Below are positions 9,040-18,699 of a DNA stretch of 64,000 nt, one piece after another. The DNA is from Acidimicrobiaceae bacterium. Lineage in GTDB: Bacteria > Actinomycetota > Acidimicrobiia > Acidimicrobiales > Ilumatobacteraceae. Each line of letters begins with the position of its first letter. Within the stretch, counting starts at the first letter, position 1. The notes below the pieces were generated by a model. That model was given only the letters and a program-made list of their open reading frames with translations. It was not told the origin of the DNA and ran no database searches. A program made the position numbers and the translations under genes. The DNA lies in assembly GCA_020637235.1 (NCBI GenBank), contig JACJWG010000015.1, positions 62,001-126,000 of the forward strand. The letters run 5' to 3'.

Positions 9040-9081
9040 GGGGGTCCTTTCGAGGGTCGAGGGCGAGGTCGGGGACGGCGA

Positions 9082-9672
9082 TCAGACGGATTCGCGTCCG
9101 AGCGGATCGACGTCGGTGTACACCAATGCCCGCTTGGCCCGCTGTGCGCCCCACAGGTACTGGAAGCCGCTGATGAGCGCGAGGGCGACCGACAGCCACA
9201 GCAGCCCCTTCCACAACCACGCGGCGTCGAGGGCCGTGAGCGGCAGGATGGCGAAGCCGACGGCCAACTGCTGCACGACGGTCTTCTGCTTGGCGAGCCT
9301 GGTGGCGGGCACGCTGACGCCCTTGGCGCCGACGAAGGTGCGGTACAGGCTGATCGTGATCTCGCGGGCGGCGATCACCACCACGGGTACCACCCAGAAC
9401 ACGTCGCGGCTGACGAGGGTGAACATCGCGCCGAGCACCAGCACCTTGTCGGCCAGCGGGTCGAGGAACGTGCCGAAGGTGGTGACACCGTGACGCCTGG
9501 CGAGGTAGCCGTCGATGCCGTCGCTCGAGCAGAGCACGAACCACAGCACGAACGCCGGCCACGACCCGCTCGGGTCCTCCGGGATCATCCAGAACACCAG
9601 CGGTGCGATCAGCACGCGGGCGACGGTGACCAGGTTGGCCCACGTCGCGATGGCGGACGGATCGACCGGCAC
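9082..9672 (-). CDS. pgsA: CDP-diacylglycerol-glycerol-3-phosphate 3-phosphatidyltransferase-like protein
   Basis: A 196-residue integral membrane CDP-alcohol phosphatidyltransferase. The family's eight-residue signature is intact from Asp51 to Asp75 (DGIDGYLAR then G and two Asp in FLDPLAD), giving metal ligands Asp51, Asp54, Asp71 and Asp75. Membrane helices surround it. It makes phosphatidylglycerol phosphate, the precursor of phosphatidylglycerol and cardiolipin. The start is a GTG at 9672, 8 bp after the rimO stop, so translation is probably coupled. Position between rimO and cinA supports PgsA over the other CDP-alcohol transferases. Confidence 0.92.
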   Translation of the reverse strand: MPVDPSAIATWANLVTVARVLIAPLVFWMIPEDPSGSWPAFVLWFVLCSSDGIDGYLARRHGVTTFGTFLDPLADKVLVLGAMFTLVSRDVFWVVPVVVIAAREITISLYRTFVGAKGVSVPATRLAKQKTVVQQLAVGFAILPLTALDAAWLWKGLLWLSVALALISGFQYLWGAQRAKRALVYTDVDPLGRESV

Positions 9673-9679
9673 GATCAGC

Positions 9680-10990
9680 TCAGCTCTCGGCGTTCTCGTC
9701 GCACTCGGCGATCAGATCGGGCCCCATCGCCTCGACAATACGCACCTCGACGAACGAACCCGGCACGAGGTGATCGGGCACCTCGATCACCCCGTCGATC
9801 TCGGGAGCCTCGCGATGGCTGCGGCCGGTGCCCGGCTCGTCGACGAGCACGGTCGTCACGGTGCCGATCAGCTCGTCGCGGCGTCGTGCGGTGATCTCGT
9901 CCTGCAGCTCGCGCAGTTCGGCCAGTCGGTCGTCGATCAGTCGCTCGTCCACCTGCCCGTCCAGGTCGTACGCGTAGGTGCCCTCCTCCGGCGAGTAGGC
10001 GAAGAACCCGCACCAGTCGAGCTCGGCCTCCTCGACGAAGCGCAGCAGCTGGTCGTGGTCCTCTTCGGTCTCGCCGGGGTAGCCGACGATGAAGTTGCTG
10101 CGGAACGCCGCGGTGGGTTCGCGGTCGCGGATGTCGGCGATGCGGCGCAGGAAGCGGTCGCCGTCGCCCCACCGGCGCATGCGACGCAGCAGCGGCTTGC
10201 TCACGTGCTGCAGCGACAGGTCGAAGTAGGCGACACCGGTGTCGCAGATCGCGTCGATCAACTCGTCGGTGAGATCGCTCGGGTACAGGTACAGCAGCCG
10301 GGTCCGGCGCACCCGCTCGCTCACCGCTCGCACGAGCGGCACGATCGAACCCGCACCGAGCACGTCGGGCCGGTCCTTGCCGTAGCTCGCGAGGTCCTGC
10401 GCGACGAGGACGATCTCCTGCGCCTCGAGCTCGTCCACCTCGCGCAGAATGGCGTCGACGTCGCGGCTGCGCTGGGGACCGCGGAACCCGGGGATCGCGC
10501 AGAACCCGCACGAGCGGTCGCATCCCTCGGCGATCTTCACGTACGCCCACGGATGGCTGCTCTTCGGCCGTGGCAGGTTGAGCAGGTCGAAGCTCGGGAT
10601 CGGCGCCGAGCTCACCGGGATCAGCTTCTTGCCGCCTGCGGGTGCGACGGGCGGGGCCGGCGAGGTGAGGTGCACGGGCACGCCGAAGCCGGCCACCTGG
10701 TCCACCTCGGGGAGGGCCTCGGCGAGTTCGTCGCCGTAGCGCTCGGCCATGCACCCGGTGACCACGAGACGGGCGCCCTGCTTGCGACCGCTCTCGAGGG
10801 CGAGGATCGTGTCGATCGATTCGCGCCGTGCCTCGTCGATGAACGCGCAGGTGTTCACCACCACCAGATCGGCGGCCGCTGCGTCGTCGGTCGGGGTCAT
10901 CCCGTCGGCGAGCAGGGTGCCGACGATCTTGTCGCTGTCGACCTGGTTCTTGGGGCACCCCAAGGTCTCGACGTAGAAGCGCTGACCCAC
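9680..10990 (-). CDS. rimO: Ribosomal protein S12 methylthiotransferase RimO
   Basis: A 436-residue radical-SAM methylthiotransferase that adds methylthio to an Asp of ribosomal protein S12. The N-terminal domain starts with FYVETLGCPKNQVDS carrying the first auxiliary-cluster Cys (Cys12). The radical-SAM triad is Cys157, Cys161, Cys164 in EGCDRSCGFC. A C-terminal TRAM domain covers roughly the last 65 residues. I chose the GTG at 10990 because it places the conserved N-terminus at the usual distance; an ATG at 11068 would overlap the neighbouring binding-protein gene. RimO rather than MiaB is supported by the LGCPKNxVDS form and by the pgsA/cinA neighbours. Confidence 0.92.
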   Translation of the reverse strand: MGQRFYVETLGCPKNQVDSDKIVGTLLADGMTPTDDAAAADLVVVNTCAFIDEARRESIDTILALESGRKQGARLVVTGCMAERYGDELAEALPEVDQVAGFGVPVHLTSPAPPVAPAGGKKLIPVSSAPIPSFDLLNLPRPKSSHPWAYVKIAEGCDRSCGFCAIPGFRGPQRSRDVDAILREVDELEAQEIVLVAQDLASYGKDRPDVLGAGSIVPLVRAVSERVRRTRLLYLYPSDLTDELIDAICDTGVAYFDLSLQHVSKPLLRRMRRWGDGDRFLRRIADIRDREPTAAFRSNFIVGYPGETEEDHDQLLRFVEEAELDWCGFFAYSPEEGTYAYDLDGQVDERLIDDRLAELRELQDEITARRRDELIGTVTTVLVDEPGTGRSHREAPEIDGVIEVPDHLVPGSFVEVRIVEAMGPDLIAECDENAES

Positions 10991-11036
10991 GACGGTCGAG
11001 GCTACCGGTCGCCCCGACCACCCTCGCTCGTGGGGA

Positions 11037-12884
11037 TCAGGGTCGGGGGTAGTCGGGGAGCTCCTCACCCGGCGGGAGCTCGGTGTAGCGCGTCACCGAA
11101 CCGTCCTCGACGAAGAACGCGGCCGGCTCGGCGGGACGCTCACCCGGCAGATAGCGGCGACCGCCCGCCACGTACCGCCACATGCCGGTGCCGTCACGAC
11201 CGATCTCGTCCACGCCCACCGCCGTCGGATCCCACCAGATCTCGGCCTGGTCGTCGACGCCGTAGAAGTCGGGCTCGAACTCGGGGGCCCAGATGCCCTT
11301 CGCACCCCACGACAGCCGCACCGACGTGAGCGGCGACGCGTCGTTCGCAGGGAACGAGAACATCGTGTCGACGAAGGTCTGCGGGCTGAGGTTCGGGCCG
11401 GTGGCCTGGATCCAGTAGTACAGGAACGAGATCGTGCCCTCGAGGTCGTTGATCGTCTCGCGTGCGGTGGGTTCCTCACCGTGGAACCACAGGTACCTGC
11501 GGTAGGCGCCGGCCTTCTCCAGCTCCACCGGCGCCGAATACCACGCGCTGCCGAAGGCGTGGGCCCACTGCTGCTGGTCGTACAGGCGGGCGAAGGCGGT
11601 GGTCTCGGTGTAGCCGGTGCCGGCGACCACCCACTCGGGGAACCAGTCCTGCGCGGTGGCCTCCTGGGTGAGGCTGATCGGCGCGACCGGGTCGCCCGAG
11701 AAGATCACCGTCGTCACGTCGTTCGACGCGAGGCGGGCGATGATCGTGGCCGCCTGCTCCTGCAGGGTGGCCGGGTCGATCGTGTACGGCACGAGGTCCA
11801 CCAGCTCCACCCCGTACTCCGCCGACACCGCGTCGGCCAGCTCGCGAGCACCATCGGCCGACAGGTCGTCGGTCTCGATGTACACGAGGGCGATCCGGCG
11901 CGGCACCTCGGTGAACTCGCCAGAGTGGACGGCGTTCTGTCCGGCGAGCCGCTTGCCGATGAACTCCACGAGATGCGCGCGACCCTGCGCCGTGCTCGGC
12001 ACGAGCGTCACCAGGTAGGGAGCCCGCTCCGTGACGAACTCGACGTCGCCGCCACCGGTGCACAGGCACATCACCTCGCGTGCGGCGAGCTCCTCCGCGA
12101 ACGGACGTCCGGCGAAGGCGGGACTCCCCCACACCGCGAACGGTTCGAGCTCGGCGATCGCAGCGGCATCGGCGCGGGCGGCGACGCTGTCGTTGGCGAG
12201 TCCGGTGGCCGTGTAGTACACGAACTCGACCGTGCGGCCGTACATCTCGGCGTAGGCCTCGAACATCTCGGCGATGCGGGCGATCGTGTCCTGCTGGTCG
12301 GCGTTGGTGTCGTCGGCCTGCACGGCGCCGGCGATGAACTGGATGATCGCGTCGTCGTCCTGGGCCTGGTAGACGACCACCCGGATCGTGCCGCCCGTCA
12401 CCCCCTTCGCGGTCACGCCGCCGTTGTCGCCCTCGAACGGCGCCACGCAGGGCATCGCGTAGGGCGACGGGTAGGCGTACGTCCCCGTCGAGGTGTCGCA
12501 GCGGTCGGTCCAGTCGATCGTGTCGGCCATGCCGGCCTCGACGGCCTCGGCGTGGAAGAACGGCGCGCTCTGATCGACCTCGCCGCCGGCGCCGGTCGAC
12601 CCGGGGGCGGCGGTCGCATCGGTGCCGCCGGTGTCGCCGCCGCCGGGGTCGGTCGCCGTCGTGTCGTCGCCGTCCGTGGCCGACGGGCCGGTGGATGCGG
12701 CGGGTGCCGTGGTCGCACCGCCGGAGCCGCCGGAGCCACCGGCGTCGTCGGTGTCGTCGCCCGACGGCCACAGCAGCAACCCCAGCACCACCGCGGCGAC
12801 GACGGCGATGCCGATCATCGGTCCCCATCGGCGCAGGGCGCTGCTGCCGCCTCCGGCAGGACCGGGCGTGGTGGGCTCGTTCAT
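11037..12884 (-). CDS. Membrane-anchored branched-chain-amino-acid-type ABC substrate-binding protein
   Basis: A 615-residue extracytoplasmic solute receptor. It starts with a short cytoplasmic segment, one transmembrane helix (about residues 21-41, no lipobox Cys), a long Gly/Thr/Ala-rich linker (about 45-105) and a type-I periplasmic-binding fold resembling LivJ/LivK receptors (from TIRVVVYQAQ onward). So the receptor appears tethered by a signal anchor rather than by lipid. Start ATG overlaps the upstream stop (ATGA, 12881-12884), placing it last in an operon with the fused LivFG and LivHM genes. Ligand is unknown; amino acids, amides or other small polar molecules are possible. Length exceeds usual LivK proteins, mostly through the linker and a C-terminal extension. 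Confidence 0.83.
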   Translation of the reverse strand: MNEPTTPGPAGGGSSALRRWGPMIGIAVVAAVVLGLLLWPSGDDTDDAGGSGGSGGATTAPAASTGPSATDGDDTTATDPGGGDTGGTDATAAPGSTGAGGEVDQSAPFFHAEAVEAGMADTIDWTDRCDTSTGTYAYPSPYAMPCVAPFEGDNGGVTAKGVTGGTIRVVVYQAQDDDAIIQFIAGAVQADDTNADQQDTIARIAEMFEAYAEMYGRTVEFVYYTATGLANDSVAARADAAAIAELEPFAVWGSPAFAGRPFAEELAAREVMCLCTGGGDVEFVTERAPYLVTLVPSTAQGRAHLVEFIGKRLAGQNAVHSGEFTEVPRRIALVYIETDDLSADGARELADAVSAEYGVELVDLVPYTIDPATLQEQAATIIARLASNDVTTVIFSGDPVAPISLTQEATAQDWFPEWVVAGTGYTETTAFARLYDQQQWAHAFGSAWYSAPVELEKAGAYRRYLWFHGEEPTARETINDLEGTISFLYYWIQATGPNLSPQTFVDTMFSFPANDASPLTSVRLSWGAKGIWAPEFEPDFYGVDDQAEIWWDPTAVGVDEIGRDGTGMWRYVAGGRRYLPGERPAEPAAFFVEDGSVTRYTELPPGEELPDYPRP

Positions 12885-15808
12885 GGTGTGGCTCCTGTCG
12901 TCCGATGGGCATCGAGGTGGACGTCCGGTGTGCCGGTGCCGGAGCGACCGAGGTAGGCCTCCACCACCGCCGGGTCGGCCAGCACGTCGTCGGGTGCTCC
13001 GTCGGCGATCACCCGGCCGGCGTCCATCGCCACCAGCCGATCGGCGATCGCCCGCACCAGCGGCATGTCGTGGTCGATCACCACCAGGCTCGCCGAGGTG
13101 CGGTCGCGCACGGTGCGCAACACGTCGACGAGTGCCTGGGTCTCGCGTTGTGCGATGCCGCTCGACGGCTCGTCGAGCAGGATCACGCTCGGTTGGTGGG
13201 CGACGATGCAGGCGAGATCGACGATGCGACGCGAGCCCGTCGACAGCTCGGCGACGAACTTGTGGCGGAAGGCCTGGAGGCCGAACAGGTCGATCAGCTC
13301 GTCGACGCGCGCCCGCACCGACGTCTCCGCGTCGTGCACCGTCGGCCAGTGCACCAGCGCGGCCACCACGCTGCGCGACCCTCGCCATCGTGCGAGCGAC
13401 CGGTCGAGCGCGACGGCCAGGTTCTCCTCCACGGTGAGCCCGGCGGCGAGCCGTGCGTCCTGGAACGATCGTCCGAGGCCTGCTCGCGCCCGTGCGTGAG
13501 CGGTCGCCGACGAGACGTCGTGGCCACCCAACCGCACCACACCGGTCTGCGCCGGGGTGTACCCGCTGACGAGGTCGAACAGCGTGGTCTTGCCGGCGCC
13601 GTTCGGGCCGATGACGCACACGATCTCGCCGGCGGCGACGCGCAGGTCGACGTCGGCGACGGCCACCACCCCTCCGAAGCTGCGCCCGATGCCCACCACC
13701 TCGAGCGTCGCGTCGCCGGACCGAGCGACGGCCGGCGCGGCCGCGTCGGCCCTGGGGGTGGCGCCACCGGCCGCCGCCGCGCCGTGCAGGTACACCGAGC
13801 GCAGCAGATCGCCTCGGCCGGCGAGTTCGCGGGTCGGGCCGCTGAAGCGGATCTCGCCCTTCTCCATGAAGTGCGCCGTCCCGGCGATCGAGAGCGCGAG
13901 GTCGACCGATTGGTCGACGATCACCACCGTGGTGCCCGCGGCGTTGATGCGGCGGACGGCGTCGAGCAGCCGGTCGACGATCACCGGTGCCAGACCGAGT
14001 GACAGCTCGTCGATCGCCAGCAGCCGCGGTGGCTTCATCATCACCATCGCGAGTGCCAGCATCTGCTGCTGCCCGCCCGACAGGTTGGCGGCCACCTCGT
14101 CGCGCCGCCGCTCGAGCTCGGGGAACAACTCGAACACCGATGCCGCGGCCTCGTGCCGGTCGGCGTCGGCCACCAGGTGCGCGGCCACCCGCAGGTTGTC
14201 GTCGACGGTGAGCGACGGGAACACCCCTGCGCCGCCCGGCATCATCACCAGCCCACGAGCCGCCACCTCGTCGGGCGGCGTGAACGTCATCTCCCGACCG
14301 TCGAACACGACCGCCCCGCGAGTGGCGCCCACCACGCCGGTGATCGCCTTCAGCAGGGTCGACTTCCCGGCGCCGTTGGTCCCCAGCAGGGCGACGATCT
14401 CGCCCTCGGCCACCTCGAGCTCGACGCCGAACAGCACCTGCACGTTGCCGTACCAGACGTCGAGGTCGCGCACCACCAACAGCGGTGCCCGCCCGTCGCG
14501 GCGGGCGAGCAGCGCCTCGGCGCGTGTGGCCGCCGACCGCCAGACCTGCTCGATGTCGCGCTGGATGACGTTGCCGGCGGTGGCGATCACCAGGCCCCCG
14601 ACGGCCAGCACCGGCGTCATCAGCAGCATCCCGCGCTCGAGTCCCCAGCGGTCGCCGATCGCACCGATCATCGGGAGCACCACCAGGCCGGGCAACACCC
14701 ACAGGCTGCCGACGGCGAGTCCCATCCCGCGCGCACTCGGCGGGATCGCCATGGTGAGCGCGGCGGTGATGCTCGGGCCGAGCACGGCGGCGGTGCCGGC
14801 GAGCAGCACCTGTGCGGTGATCGCGAGCGGGAGGTTGGGGGCGAGCGCCCACAGCGCGGCGAGTCCGGACGACACGAGGGCCACCACCGACACCAGCCGC
14901 AACGCCATCCCCGGGTGGCGCGCCATCATCCGCGTGCCGTAGCGGGCACCGAGCAGCAGGCCCACCAGCTGCGCGGGTTCCACCACCGCGGCGATCACAC
15001 CACGCGCACGTTCGTCGAGGTCGAAGCGCTCCTCGTACAACAGCCCGGCGAGGGTGCCGAAGCCGACGATCGACACGGTGAGGAACGGCAGCGCGTACCA
15101 GATGCGCCGCAGTGCTTCGATCCGCCACACCATCCGCCACGACTCGGCGAACGACGGCGGCACCTCCTCGGTCGCGACGACGTCGTCGGCGACGCCCATC
15201 GCCCGCCGCTCGTGCACGCCCCGCACCGGCTCGCGCAGCTTCATCCCGGCCACCACCACCAGCAGCGTCGGGATCGCGAACACCACGAACGGCACCCGCC
15301 AACTGGTCGCCGCAGCGATCAGTCCGGCAGCGAGCGGCCCGACGAACGCGCCGACCGCGTTGGCCGCGCGGTGGAACGAGTACGCGCGCACCCGCACGTC
15401 CGGCGGATAGTGGTCGGCGATCAGCGACTGGTGGGTGGGGTCGATGATCGCCTTGCCGAGGCCCGAGGCGGTGCGGCACACGCCGAGCACCACGATCGTC
15501 GGCGCGAGCCCGGTGGCGAGCGACGCGAGTCCCCACGCCACGGCACCGCCGAGCGCGACCGGCACCCGGCGGGTGCGGTCGACGAGCAATCCGATCGGCA
15601 CCTGCAACAGCAGCCCCACCACACCCGTGATCGTGACGAGCGTGAGCACGCCGGTGAGCCCCAGGTCGAACGCCTCGCGGATCTCGGGCAACAGGATGCC
15701 GAACGCCGCCCGGTCGAGCTCGTCGACGGCATTGAGGCCGAACAGCACGAGTAGCGGGTACGCCGGCAGGTCGTCCACCACCCGCGACATCAGGCGCTGG
15801 CGACTCAC
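12881..15808 (-). CDS. Fusion: MFS transporter + LivF-like ATPase + LivG-like ATPase
   Basis: A 975-residue three-part protein. Residues 1 to about 435 form a complete major facilitator with around twelve helices. Residues about 455-690 are a LivF-type ATPase (Walker A GTNGAGKS at 476-483, signature LSGGQQQ, Walker B LLAIDE). Residues about 710-965 are a LivG-type ATPase (Walker A GPNGAGKT at 734-741, LSTG signature, VILLDEP). Both ATPases look catalytically complete and match the two ATPases of branched-chain amino acid importers. An Ala/Gly-rich linker separates them. The GTG start overlaps the fused permease stop by GTGA, and the stop overlaps the receptor start by ATGA. The open frame and shared domain boundaries argue for a true fusion. 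Whether the MFS part transports independently is unknown. Confidence 0.88.
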   Translation of the reverse strand: MSRQRLMSRVVDDLPAYPLLVLFGLNAVDELDRAAFGILLPEIREAFDLGLTGVLTLVTITGVVGLLLQVPIGLLVDRTRRVPVALGGAVAWGLASLATGLAPTIVVLGVCRTASGLGKAIIDPTHQSLIADHYPPDVRVRAYSFHRAANAVGAFVGPLAAGLIAAATSWRVPFVVFAIPTLLVVVAGMKLREPVRGVHERRAMGVADDVVATEEVPPSFAESWRMVWRIEALRRIWYALPFLTVSIVGFGTLAGLLYEERFDLDERARGVIAAVVEPAQLVGLLLGARYGTRMMARHPGMALRLVSVVALVSSGLAALWALAPNLPLAITAQVLLAGTAAVLGPSITAALTMAIPPSARGMGLAVGSLWVLPGLVVLPMIGAIGDRWGLERGMLLMTPVLAVGGLVIATAGNVIQRDIEQVWRSAATRAEALLARRDGRAPLLVVRDLDVWYGNVQVLFGVELEVAEGEIVALLGTNGAGKSTLLKAITGVVGATRGAVVFDGREMTFTPPDEVAARGLVMMPGGAGVFPSLTVDDNLRVAAHLVADADRHEAAASVFELFPELERRRDEVAANLSGGQQQMLALAMVMMKPPRLLAIDELSLGLAPVIVDRLLDAVRRINAAGTTVVIVDQSVDLALSIAGTAHFMEKGEIRFSGPTRELAGRGDLLRSVYLHGAAAAGGATPRADAAAPAVARSGDATLEVVGIGRSFGGVVAVADVDLRVAAGEIVCVIGPNGAGKTTLFDLVSGYTPAQTGVVRLGGHDVSSATAHARARAGLGRSFQDARLAAGLTVEENLAVALDRSLARWRGSRSVVAALVHWPTVHDAETSVRARVDELIDLFGLQAFRHKFVAELSTGSRRIVDLACIVAHQPSVILLDEPSSGIAQRETQALVDVLRTVRDRTSASLVVIDHDMPLVRAIADRLVAMDAGRVIADGAPDDVLADPAVVEAYLGRSGTGTPDVHLDAHRTTGATP

Positions 15809-17955
15809 GCGGCCTCCTCCGGCGAACCGTCGGCCGGTCCGGTCGGTCCGGCCGGTCCGGTCGGTTCGGACGACGGGGCGAGGGGCGTCGGCGCCGCCCG
15901 GTCCTCGAACAGGCTCGGCACGAGCAGACCCCGGTCACGGGCGATCGAGCGCAGCCATCGGTCGCGGGCCGCGGCGATCGCGCCCCCGAGACCGTCGGGC
16001 AGCACCAGCAGGATCGCGAGCATGCCCATCGAGGTGGTGAGCAACAGCCACTCGCTCGGCAGGAACCAGCCGAGGCCGCGCGAGAACAGCGCACCCACCA
16101 CCCCGCCCCACCAGGCACCGAGTCCACCGATCACCGTGGAGACGAACACCGCGATGCCGGCATCCGGGGTGTGCAGGCTCGGCACGAACGCCTGCTGCTG
16201 ATACGCGAGCAACGCGCCACCGAACGCGGCGATGCCGCCCGACACGGCGAACGCCGTCAGCTTGGTGCGCGCCGGCGCGATGCCGTATCGCTGAGCGAGT
16301 GCCTCGTTCTCGCGAGTGGCCACCATCACGCGTCCGGTGCGAGTGGCCCGGATGCGTCGGACGACGAGGCCCACCAGCACCAGCGCGCCCAAGCTCAGGA
16401 AGTACATCGCCGTCTCCGAGCCCAGGTCGATCCGTCCGAGCAACGGGCGTCGCTCGAACCGCTCGGTGTGCACCCACCCGAAGTGCGAACGATCGAGCAG
16501 GTAGGTCGAGCTGACGAGCGCGAACGCCAGGGTGGTGACCGCGAGGTACAGCCCCCGGAACCGCAACGCCGGCAGACCGACGGCCACGGCCACCGCACTG
16601 CCGGTGGCGGTGGCGAGGGCGAACGCGACGAGCGGGTCCACCCCCCATGCATCGGTGGCGGACGCCGCCACGGCCCCACCCCATGCGACGAAGGCCATCT
16701 GCCCGAGCGACACCTGTCCGGCCCAGCCGGTGAGCACCACCAGCGACACCCCCACGATCGCGAACGCGATCACCGTGGTGGCCTTGATCGATTGGGCGGT
16801 CGACAGTCCGAAGGGCAACGCGACCAGCACGGCCACCGCCAGCGCAGCCGCCACCCCGCGAGTGATGCGCACCTCGGGCAGCGATCGCAGCTCGGCGGGG
16901 ACGGAGCGCACCTCGGTGGCCTGCCGCCAGCTCGAGGTCTCCTCCGAGTCGGCGCGGGTGGCCGACCGGCGACGCATCATCAACACCACCAGCACCACCG
17001 CGGCGACGGCCGCCTGGCCTTCGGCGGCACTGTCCGCACCGAAGGTGACCGCCGTCTCGAGCACGCCGAACGCCACCGAGGTGGCGACCACGGTGGCCAG
17101 CTCCGTCATCCGGCCGACGACGAGCGCACCGATCGCACGCAGCAGCACACCGAGCCCGAGCGCAGCGCCCACCGGCAGACCCACCACACCGGCCCGCAGC
17201 CAGATGCCGAGGAAGGCGAGCACGCCGGCGATCGCCCACACCAGCGTGTGCACGCGACGGACGGGGATACCCAGCAACGCAGCACGCTCGCCGCGATCGG
17301 CGGTGGCACGGACGACCGCGCCGAGGCGGGTGCGGGCCAGCAGCCACCACACGGCGAGCAGCAGCAGCGGCGCCACGAGCCACACCACGATGTGCGACGC
17401 GTCGAACGTGAGTGGTTCGATGCGCACCGACCAGTCGAGCGGCGGGGCCAATCGCAGCGAGGCAGGCCGTTCGTCCCACCACCACGCCGCCGACGTGAAC
17501 GCGAGCGACGCGAGCAGCTGGGCCAACCCGATCGTCGCGACCGTGAAGATCAGTCGCGATGCGGTGGCGAAGCGCCGGACGATCAACATCTCCACGACGG
17601 CGCCGAGCACGAAGGCGAGCACGATGCCGCCGCCGAGGCCCACCAGGTACGGCAGGCTGTTCACCGTCACGAGCATCACCGCCACCAGTGCCGACGGGTA
17701 GCCGAGGTCGGCCTGAGCGAAGTTGAGCGCACGGTTCGCCCGGTACACGAGCGCTGCGCCCAGCGCCACCAGCGCGGTCAGCAACCCGATCGTGACGCCG
17801 CGCACCACGATGCCGAGCGGCACGGGGAACAGCACCTGCTGCACGGCCAGCACGGCGAGTGCCGGGAGCAGCGCACGCAGCACCCGCGCAGCACCCGCTT
17901 CGCTCGCGCGAGCCACGGGCCCGGCCGTGATCCAGTTGACACTCCCCCTCGACAT
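15805..17955 (-). CDS. Fused LivH-LivM branched-chain-amino-acid-type ABC permease
   Basis: A 716-residue membrane protein joining two permeases normally encoded separately. Residues about 25-325 resemble LivH (ALVYRANRALNFAQADLGYPSAL is the hallmark region). After a charged linker (about 325-355) residues about 355-660 resemble LivM (GWAGQVSLGQMAFVAWGGA, RFRGLYLAVTTLAFA, ENEALAQRYGI coupling loop). The tail is Pro/Gly/Thr-rich. Together with the fused ATPases and receptor it makes a complete importer from three genes. It starts with an ATG after a G-rich ribosome site, 37 bp downstream of a tetR gene, and overlaps the next gene by 4 bp. Confidence 0.9.
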   Translation of the reverse strand: MSRGSVNWITAGPVARASEAGAARVLRALLPALAVLAVQQVLFPVPLGIVVRGVTIGLLTALVALGAALVYRANRALNFAQADLGYPSALVAVMLVTVNSLPYLVGLGGGIVLAFVLGAVVEMLIVRRFATASRLIFTVATIGLAQLLASLAFTSAAWWWDERPASLRLAPPLDWSVRIEPLTFDASHIVVWLVAPLLLLAVWWLLARTRLGAVVRATADRGERAALLGIPVRRVHTLVWAIAGVLAFLGIWLRAGVVGLPVGAALGLGVLLRAIGALVVGRMTELATVVATSVAFGVLETAVTFGADSAAEGQAAVAAVVLVVLMMRRRSATRADSEETSSWRQATEVRSVPAELRSLPEVRITRGVAAALAVAVLVALPFGLSTAQSIKATTVIAFAIVGVSLVVLTGWAGQVSLGQMAFVAWGGAVAASATDAWGVDPLVAFALATATGSAVAVAVGLPALRFRGLYLAVTTLAFALVSSTYLLDRSHFGWVHTERFERRPLLGRIDLGSETAMYFLSLGALVLVGLVVRRIRATRTGRVMVATRENEALAQRYGIAPARTKLTAFAVSGGIAAFGGALLAYQQQAFVPSLHTPDAGIAVFVSTVIGGLGAWWGGVVGALFSRGLGWFLPSEWLLLTTSMGMLAILLVLPDGLGGAIAAARDRWLRSIARDRGLLVPSLFEDRAAPTPLAPSSEPTGPAGPTGPADGSPEEAA

Positions 17956-17992
17956 CCAGCCCCCCAGCTGCTCCGTCCGCGTGTGATGTTAG

Positions 17993-18667
17993 TCACTCAC
18001 ATTTGGGCGGGGGGACACGGCCGAGCGGGAGCAGCGCTCGGGTGGAACGACGCGGGAACGCGGCGACCGCCACCTCGATCAGGCGCAGCTGGTCGGCGAT
18101 CAGCCGCTCGCTCCGTGCGCCCGAGCTCACCCAACGCTCGAACACCGCCGACCGACCGGTCACGAGCATCGACGCGAGCAGCCGCGAGTGCAGGTCGTCG
18201 GCCGCCTGCGAACGGTCGGCGGCGATCGCGTGTGCGAGCGCGAGCTGCGCTCGCACCTCGATGTCGCTCGACATCGCCACCAGCACCGGGTCGCGTTCGG
18301 CCCATGCGCGGAACGCCTTGATCGAGCCCACCACCGACGATGCGGTGGTGGTGGACGGTGACATCGCCTCGGCGGACTCCTCGACCACGAACTCCCGCCA
18401 CACCTGCAGCGCATCGACCTGACGGGTGTGGAGGCGGTCGACGAGGATGCCGAGGCGGTGGTACCACGGCGCCATCGCGAGGTGCGCCTTCGACTCGAAG
18501 TGACGCAGCAGCGTCTGCACCCGTACCCCCACCTCGGTGCTGATGTCCTCGAGCGTCGTCTCGTGGTAGCCATCGGTGGCGAACCGCCGGTGCGCGACCT
18601 CCACCAGCGCGAGGCTGGTGCGCTCCTTCTTCTCCTCCCGCCACGTGCGGGCCCGGTCGGCAGCCAT
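17993..18667 (-). CDS. TetR family transcriptional regulator
   Basis: A 224-residue TetR-type regulator. The N-terminal helix-turn-helix spans about residues 12-60 (ALVEVAHRRFATDGYHETTLEDISTEVGVRVQTLLRHFESK); the rest is an all-helical ligand domain of unknown specificity. The ATG at 18667 is used because the longer open frame upstream enters the neighbouring gene. It lies 37 bp upstream of the fused LivHM gene on the same strand, so it is likely the first gene of the importer operon and its repressor; this is inference from position. Confidence 0.85.
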   Translation of the reverse strand: MAADRARTWREEKKERTSLALVEVAHRRFATDGYHETTLEDISTEVGVRVQTLLRHFESKAHLAMAPWYHRLGILVDRLHTRQVDALQVWREFVVEESAEAMSPSTTTASSVVGSIKAFRAWAERDPVLVAMSSDIEVRAQLALAHAIAADRSQAADDLHSRLLASMLVTGRSAVFERWVSSGARSERLIADQLRLIEVAVAAFPRRSTRALLPLGRVPPPKCE

Positions 18668-18699
18668 CGCCGATGACGGTACCGGACGGGCCGTCGCGC

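Noticed and set aside
11037..16127. One very long minus-strand open frame of about 1,700 codons
   Set aside because: Only its last 615 codons encode a sensible protein (the receptor). The rest is Arg/Gly/Ala-rich and overlaps the clearly real MFS-LivFG gene in another frame.
17983..17996. GTGA-N6-TCAC palindrome between tetR and the LivHM fusion as an operator
   Set aside because: Arms are only 4 bp, it overlaps the tetR stop codon, and the two genes look cotranscribed, so chance is the simpler explanation.
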